Positions 59,743-64,000 of a DNA stretch of 64,000 bases are shown here, in pieces. Under the pieces are notes generated by a model that had not been told where the DNA came from, made no database searches, and worked only from the letters and a program-made list of their open reading frames with translations. The DNA lies in NCBI RefSeq assembly GCF_013409255.1, contig NZ_JACCAS010000001.1, positions 1,984,001-2,048,000 on the forward strand. The letters run 5' to 3'. A program made the position numbers and the translations under genes. Position 1 is the stretch's first letter; every line of letters starts with the position of its first letter. This stretch comes from Paraburkholderia bryophila (GTDB taxonomy: Bacteria > Pseudomonadota > Gammaproteobacteria > Burkholderiales > Burkholderiaceae).

Positions 59743-60858
59743 TCAGGGCTTGCTGGCTTTCAGGCCAAGCCAGATTCTGCCTTCCAGGCGCGCGGTGGCA
59801 GGGGATTCGACCACCGGCGTAAACAACGTCTGCTTCTTCTGCTCACTCGGATAGATACTCGGATTATTCACCAGTGTCGGGTCCATCAATTTCAGCGCGC
59901 CGAGGTTCGCATTCGCGTAACGCGTCGCATTGGAAATTTTCGCCACGACGTCGGGCCGCAAGATGTAGTTGATAAACGCCTGCGCGTTCTCCGGATGCTT
60001 CGCGGTCTTCGGAATCACCATGCCGTCGAACCACATCAAACTGCCCACGCTCGGAATGTCGTAGACGATGTCGCGTTTGCGGTCCAGCTCGCGCGCCCTC
60101 TGCGCGGCCAGGTTGATCGCGCCGGAGTAACCCACCATCACGCACAGCTCACCGTCGATCAACTCGTTGGCATTCGCCGAATCGACGAACAGACGAATCG
60201 ACGGGCGCACTTTCAGCAGCATGGTCTGCGCGACGGCATAGTCTTGCGCGGTCGGATTCACCGGATCGCGGCCCACGTAGCGCAGCGCCAGCGGCAGCAC
60301 CGTGCTCGCGGAGTCCTGCAGGCCGATACCGCAATGCGCGGCGATCCGCGACGCGATCGCCGGATTGAACACAAGGTCCATGCTATCGGCCGGCATGTCC
60401 TTGCCGAGAATGGCGCTGACCTTCGCGCGGTCATAACCCACGCCTACTGTCCCCCACATATACGGCACGCCGTACTGATTGCCGGGATCGGACTGCGCCA
60501 TCAGTTTCAACAACGCGGGGTCCAGATACTTCAGGTTCGGCAGCTTGCTTTTGTCGAGCTTGCGAAATGCGCCGGCCTGAATCTGCTTCGCCATGAAGTC
60601 GTTAGTCGGCCAGACCAGGTCGTAGCCGCTGTCGCCGGTCAGCAACTTGGACTGCAAGGTTTCGTCGCTGTCGTACGCGTCATAACGAACCTTGATGCCG
60701 GTTTCCTTCTGGAACTCAGACAAGGTGTCGGGGGCGAAATAATCGCTCCAGTTGTACAGGTTCAGTACTTTCTCTTCCTCGGCGTGTGCTTGGGTCGCCA
60801 GCAAACAGAGAGAAAGTCCGAGACCGGCGAAGGCCGGAAGCCAATGCTGTTTCATCAA
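59743..60858 (-). CDS. Periplasmic polyamine-binding protein, PotF-like
   Basis: A 371-aa solute-binding protein. A Sec signal peptide ends at THA-type site QAHAEEE near residue 27. LNLYNWSDYFAPDTL is the polyamine-binding signature (Trp and Asp/Tyr of PotF/PotD), and WPTNDFMAKQIQAG and VGYSGAINLA follow. It should bind putrescine, agmatine or N-carbamoylputrescine. No permease or ATPase genes (potGHI-like) accompany it here. Confidence 0.9.
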   Translation of the reverse strand: MMKQHWLPAFAGLGLSLCLLATQAHAEEEKVLNLYNWSDYFAPDTLSEFQKETGIKVRYDAYDSDETLQSKLLTGDSGYDLVWPTNDFMAKQIQAGAFRKLDKSKLPNLKYLDPALLKLMAQSDPGNQYGVPYMWGTVGVGYDRAKVSAILGKDMPADSMDLVFNPAIASRIAAHCGIGLQDSASTVLPLALRYVGRDPVNPTAQDYAVAQTMLLKVRPSIRLFVDSANANELIDGELCVMVGYSGAINLAAQRARELDRKRDIVYDIPSVGSLMWFDGMVIPKTAKHPENAQAFINYILRPDVVAKISNATRYANANLGALKLMDPTLVNNPSIYPSEQKKQTLFTPVVESPATARLEGRIWLGLKASKP

Positions 60859-60865
60859 CGGTTCC

Positions 60866-61780
60866 TTAGCGATAGCAGGACGATGCGCCGTCGCTCGTCA
60901 GCAGTGTGCGATACATCTCCGGGCGGCGATCGCGGAAGAAGCCCCACGACTGTCTGTCCGCCCGAATCGCGTCGAGATCGAACGTGTGCAGAAGAATCGT
61001 TTCGTCCGTGCGATTGGCTTCGGCCAGTTTTGCGCCGGTGTGATCCGCGATAAAACTCGAGCCGTAAAACACGCCGGCCAGTCCCTGCTGTTGCGGATTG
61101 CCGTTGCCGAAACCGACCTCGCGGCCAATCCGGTTGGCCGCCACTACTGGCACCATGTTCGCTGCCGCATGGCCTTGCATGGTGTGTTGCCAATGCGCCG
61201 CCGAATCGAAATCGCCGCTGAACGGCTCGGAACCGATGATGGTCGGAAAGCACAGGATTTCCGCGCCCATCAGCGCGAGGCTACGCGCGGTTTCCGGATA
61301 CCACTGGTCCCAGCAGATGCCAATGCCGATCTTGCCGAAGCGCGTGTCCCACACCTTGAAGCCGGTGTCGCCCGGCGTGAAATAGAACTTCTCGGTATAG
61401 CCGGGGCCGTCCGGAATGTGCGTCTTGCGATACACGCCGAGCACCGTGCCGTCGGCATCGGCAACAGCGACCGAGTTGTAGGCGGCGTTGCCGGCCCGCT
61501 CGAAGAAACCGATCGGCAGCACGATGCCCAACTCGCCCGCGAGTTTCGCGAAACGCGCAATCCGCGGATTACCTTCGAACGGCTCGGCCAGCTCCAGATG
61601 CTTCACGTTCTGATCCAGACAGAAGTACGGCATCATGAAAAGCTCGGGGCACAGCACCAGATTCGCACCCTGCGCGGCGGCGGCACGGATCAAACGTTCC
61701 GCCGTCGCCATGTTGTCTTCAAAGGTCCAACTGCCCGATGCCATTTGCACCGACGCTACGGTGATGTTTCGCGACGCCAT
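60866..61780 (-). CDS. aguB: N-carbamoylputrescine amidase
   Basis: A 304-aa nitrilase-superfamily enzyme. The catalytic triad is visible: Glu in VLCPELFMMPYF near 46, Lys in YRKTHIPDGPGYTEKFYF near 118 and Cys in GICWDQWYPE near 157. PGYTEKFYFTPGDTGF is typical of AguB. It hydrolyses N-carbamoylputrescine to putrescine, CO2 and ammonia in the cytoplasm. It lies 30 bases after aguA and 7 before potF. Confidence 0.95.
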   Translation of the reverse strand: MASRNITVASVQMASGSWTFEDNMATAERLIRAAAAQGANLVLCPELFMMPYFCLDQNVKHLELAEPFEGNPRIARFAKLAGELGIVLPIGFFERAGNAAYNSVAVADADGTVLGVYRKTHIPDGPGYTEKFYFTPGDTGFKVWDTRFGKIGIGICWDQWYPETARSLALMGAEILCFPTIIGSEPFSGDFDSAAHWQHTMQGHAAANMVPVVAANRIGREVGFGNGNPQQQGLAGVFYGSSFIADHTGAKLAEANRTDETILLHTFDLDAIRADRQSWGFFRDRRPEMYRTLLTSDGASSCYR

Positions 61781-61810
61781 ATGAGTTCCTTCAATCGGTT
61801 TCGGTCTGGA

Positions 61811-62851
61811 TCAAACAACGGTAACGGCAGGTTGCTGCTGCGTCGAGCAATGAATGCTGCCGCCACCGATCGACAAGGTGGGAATCGGCAGCAACTCCAC
61901 GCGTCGCTCGGGAAATGCCTGCGCGAAGACTTCGCGCGCGGCCTGATCCTGCTCGACGCCGAACGCGGTCGAGATCACCGCGCCGTTGACCAGAATGTAG
62001 TTCGCGTAGCAATCGCAGTAGCGCTCGGAGCCATAACGTTCGCTGACGATCGGCGACGGCAGATCGATCAGTTCGAAGCGGCGGCCGGCGGCGTCGGTGG
62101 CGAGTTCCAGCGCGCGGCGATTCTCGCGCATCACCTGAAAGTAATCGCCCTGCACCGGACTCGCCGATTGGCACAGCATCTTGCCCGGCGCGATGAACGA
62201 CGCAATGCCGTCCACGTGCCCATTGGTTTCCACTTCGTCCGGATTGCCCGGCAGCCAGATAATTTTTTCAACGCCCAGCATGCGCTTGAGTTCGGCCTCG
62301 ATCTCAGCGCGGCTCATGTGCGGATTGCGGTTCGGATGCAGCAGGCAGCTTTCCGTGGTGACCAGCGTGCCCTGACCGTCCACGTAAAAAGCGCCGCCTT
62401 CCAGCACCATGTGCGAGTTGAAGATCTGCGCACCGGCCGCGCGGGCGATGTCTTGCGCCACCTGCTGGCAACCGTCGTAAGGCTGGTATTTCTCGCCCCA
62501 GCAATTGAAGCGGAACGCGGCGGCGCCCAGGTGGCCGTGCTCGCCTACCAGGAAAATCGGCCCGCAATCGCGCAACCAGTTGTCTTCCGCGGCGACGGCG
62601 AGCACCTCGACCGTGCTGCCGAGCAACTCGCGCGCGGCATTCGCCTCGCTATGAAGCGCGGTCACCACGCAACGCTGATAGCGGGCAATCGTCTGCGCGA
62701 CTAGCGCGAACTCCCGGCAAACCTTCAGGTAGTGACTGCCCCACAGGTCTTCGCGGCCGTCCAGAATCGGCCAGCCCAACCAGGTGGTATGCATCGTTTC
62801 CCATTCAGCGGGCATCCGGTAGCCGTCTCGGCGAGCGTCAAAGCGACTCAT
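61811..62851 (-). CDS. aguA: Agmatine deiminase (cytosolic)
   Basis: A 346-aa enzyme converting agmatine to N-carbamoylputrescine. MPAEWETMHTTWLGWP at the N-terminus matches AguA without any signal peptide. Catalytic residues lie in WLRDCGPIFLV (Asp), ETNGHVDGIASF (His, Asp) and the C-terminal GGGSIHCSTQQQPA (Cys). It is first in the operon aguA-aguB-potF-tatAD-lipoAD, and a LysR gene diverges upstream. Confidence 0.95.
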   Translation of the reverse strand: MSRFDARRDGYRMPAEWETMHTTWLGWPILDGREDLWGSHYLKVCREFALVAQTIARYQRCVVTALHSEANAARELLGSTVEVLAVAAEDNWLRDCGPIFLVGEHGHLGAAAFRFNCWGEKYQPYDGCQQVAQDIARAAGAQIFNSHMVLEGGAFYVDGQGTLVTTESCLLHPNRNPHMSRAEIEAELKRMLGVEKIIWLPGNPDEVETNGHVDGIASFIAPGKMLCQSASPVQGDYFQVMRENRRALELATDAAGRRFELIDLPSPIVSERYGSERYCDCYANYILVNGAVISTAFGVEQDQAAREVFAQAFPERRVELLPIPTLSIGGGSIHCSTQQQPAVTVV

Positions 62852-62885
62852 CCTGCTATCTCCGTCGTTAAGTGGTGAGCCATTG

Positions 62886-62932
62886 TGATACGGGTTACAC
62901 TTGATGAAAAATGATCTTTCTTGCCCGTATCA
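62886..62932. promoter_or_regulatory. Inverted repeat TGATACGGG...CCCGTATCA, likely LysR operator
   Basis: A perfect 9-base inverted repeat (62886-62894 and 62924-62932) with a 29-base spacer, in the 102-base divergent gap between aguA and the LysR gene. The arms are 38 bases apart centre to centre, so they could be two half-sites for a LysR tetramer or two separate operators. Confidence 0.7.
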
Positions 62933-62953
62933 ATCAACTTTTCTCATATCTCC

Positions 62954-63862
62954 ATGCAACGTGTTCCGTCCCTGAAGTTGCTGATGGGCTTCGAAGCCGC
63001 CGCGCGGCTGGGCAATTTCTCGCGCGCGGCAGACGAACTGCATCTGTCGCAATCGGCGATCAGCCATCAGATCCAGCAACTGGAAGAACAGTTGGGGCAG
63101 CCGCTGTTTCGCCGGATCGGGCGTGGTGTGGAATTGACGGTGGCGGGCGAGGTGCTGCAGCGAAGCGTGCAACGTTCGATGGAAACGCTGCGCAGCGGGC
63201 TCGGCCGCATCGCCACCTATCTGGACCCTGGACTGGTCGTGCTGGTGTGTCCCGCGCCGGTGCTGCACGGCTGGCTGCAACCGCGCCTCGAACAGTTGCA
63301 ACAGGTGCTCCCGGATCTGTGCCCGCTGCTCTCCACGGACGAAAGCGCGCGTTACGTCGATGAGATCGACGTCGATCTGACGATCGGCGCGCGGCCTATG
63401 CAGCAGGCCGGCCTGCTCGAAGTGCCTTTCCTCCAGGACGAATGGGTGACCGTCTGCGCCACGGAACTGGCGGCGAAACTCGCACGCGTGCCGCGCGCCA
63501 AGCATCATCTGCATACGGGCCTGATCTGCCTGGAAGAAAACCTCACCAGCGAGAGCACGGGGCCGATTTTTCGCGGGCAGTTGGCGGCGTTTCGCATGAA
63601 CGCGATCTACGACGATCAGCGTCTGGTGCTGGATGCCGTATTGCGGGGGCGCGGCATTGCCTGCCTGTCGCGGCTGGTCGCGCAAGGCAGCATCGATCAG
63701 GGCGCGTTGACCGTGCTCGCCGATTACCCGCGTTTGCCGGGCATGACGTGGTGGCTGTCGCGCGTGGCCGGGCCGTCGCGCTCGCCTTTCGTCGAGCAGA
63801 TGTATGAATGGTTGCTCGCACAGGGCAAGCAGGCCGATCCCGGCCGCGGGCTCGAGGTCTAA
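62954..63862 (+). CDS. LysR-type regulator, GcvA-like
   Basis: A 302-aa regulator taken from the ATG at 62954 (MQRVPSLKLLMGFEAAARLGNF split by the helix start). The helix-turn-helix reads NFSRAADELHLSQSAISHQIQQLE. The effector half ends in RSPFVEQMYEWL, as in GcvA/AmpR-type proteins. It diverges from the agmatine operon, so it is the likely activator or repressor of aguA-aguB and the exported deiminases, with agmatine or carbamoylputrescine as plausible coinducers. Confidence 0.88.
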   Translation: MQRVPSLKLLMGFEAAARLGNFSRAADELHLSQSAISHQIQQLEEQLGQPLFRRIGRGVELTVAGEVLQRSVQRSMETLRSGLGRIATYLDPGLVVLVCPAPVLHGWLQPRLEQLQQVLPDLCPLLSTDESARYVDEIDVDLTIGARPMQQAGLLEVPFLQDEWVTVCATELAAKLARVPRAKHHLHTGLICLEENLTSESTGPIFRGQLAAFRMNAIYDDQRLVLDAVLRGRGIACLSRLVAQGSIDQGALTVLADYPRLPGMTWWLSRVAGPSRSPFVEQMYEWLLAQGKQADPGRGLEV

Positions 63863-63894
63863 CGCGTCTCGGCACAGCGGCCGGCTCTTTCACG

Positions 63895-64000
63895 TCACGC
63901 GGGCAGTTCCCTCGTCGTGCAGTGAATCCCGCCGCCGCCCGACGCAATCCCCAGAATGTCCACCTGAACGATGTCGCGCCAGCCGGCATAAGGCTGGATC
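63895..64000 (-). CDS. Agmatine deiminase-family protein, C-terminal part (runs off the window)
   Basis: The translation of the last about 35 codons contains QVDILGIASGGGGIHCTTRELPA, the catalytic Cys motif of this family, ending in TGA at 63895. It is nearly identical to the tail of the Tat-lipoprotein copy (VDILGIASGGGGVHCSTRELPA), so it belongs to that subgroup. The 5' part lies beyond the window edge. Confidence 0.88.
   Translation of the reverse strand, partial: IQPYAGWRDIVQVDILGIASGGGGIHCTTRELPA

Overview
The window looks like a chromosomal segment of a Burkholderiales bacterium, most likely Paraburkholderia or Burkholderia. This is inferred from high-GC coding bias, an O-antigen locus abutting apaH, the pyrR-pyrB-pyrC' order, groESL behind a CIRCE element, and wbiG/wbiH/wbiI-like genes in series. 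No tRNA, rRNA, IS element, prophage or CRISPR array was seen.

Region 1 (about 1-27.9 kb) is a surface-polysaccharide (O-antigen) locus. It holds an O-antigen ligase/polymerase-like membrane protein, an O-acyltransferase, and a WbiI/WbiH/WbiG-like trio (nucleotide-sugar dehydratase, polyprenyl-phosphate sugar-1-P transferase, epimerase). It also has three cytosolic glycosyltransferase genes, two encoding very large multidomain proteins (1003 and about 1277 aa), plus a smaller family 2 enzyme next to wbiG. An 806-aa methyltransferase with a coiled coil and a C-terminal domain is encoded on the opposite strand. Export is by a Wzm/Wzt ABC transporter whose Wzt lacks the C-terminal carbohydrate-binding domain. 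A PLP aminotransferase with a GNAT acetyltransferase and the complete dTDP-rhamnose set rfbBDAC complete the block. Many of these genes overlap by ATGA. The locus should make a rhamnose-containing polymer, probably with an acylated 4-amino-4,6-dideoxyhexose, assembled on undecaprenyl phosphate and exported by the ABC route.

Region 2 (28.1-39.4 kb) is housekeeping: apaH, plsC, a pyrimidine operon yqgE-ruvX-pyrR-pyrB-pyrC' in which the dihydroorotase lacks its HxH metal site, an unrecognised 473-aa protein, rubredoxin (56 aa), thiD, and groES-groEL behind a perfect CIRCE operator. Region 3 (39.6-47.8 kb) is accessory. It has two broken genes (a GntR-type FCD fragment and a mannitol-dehydrogenase-family C-terminus), then a TetR-controlled EmrA-EmrB-NodT efflux operon with a perfect palindromic operator and a 25-codon lipoprotein-like ORF, then an HD hydrolase and a MetR-type LysR regulator.

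Region 4 (47.9-56.8 kb) carries metE, an exported MsrA with a DipZ/CcdA-thioredoxin membrane protein, a divergent OmpR-type two-component system, an M24 peptidase and a gamma-glutamylcyclotransferase-fold protein. Region 5 (56.8-64 kb) is an agmatine/polyamine operon. It has three complete agmatine-deiminase-family genes, one cytosolic, one Tat-exported and one apparently a Tat lipoprotein, with N-carbamoylputrescine amidase and a PotF-like binding protein. A divergent LysR regulator lies beside a perfect 9-bp inverted repeat, and the end of a fourth deiminase runs off the window.
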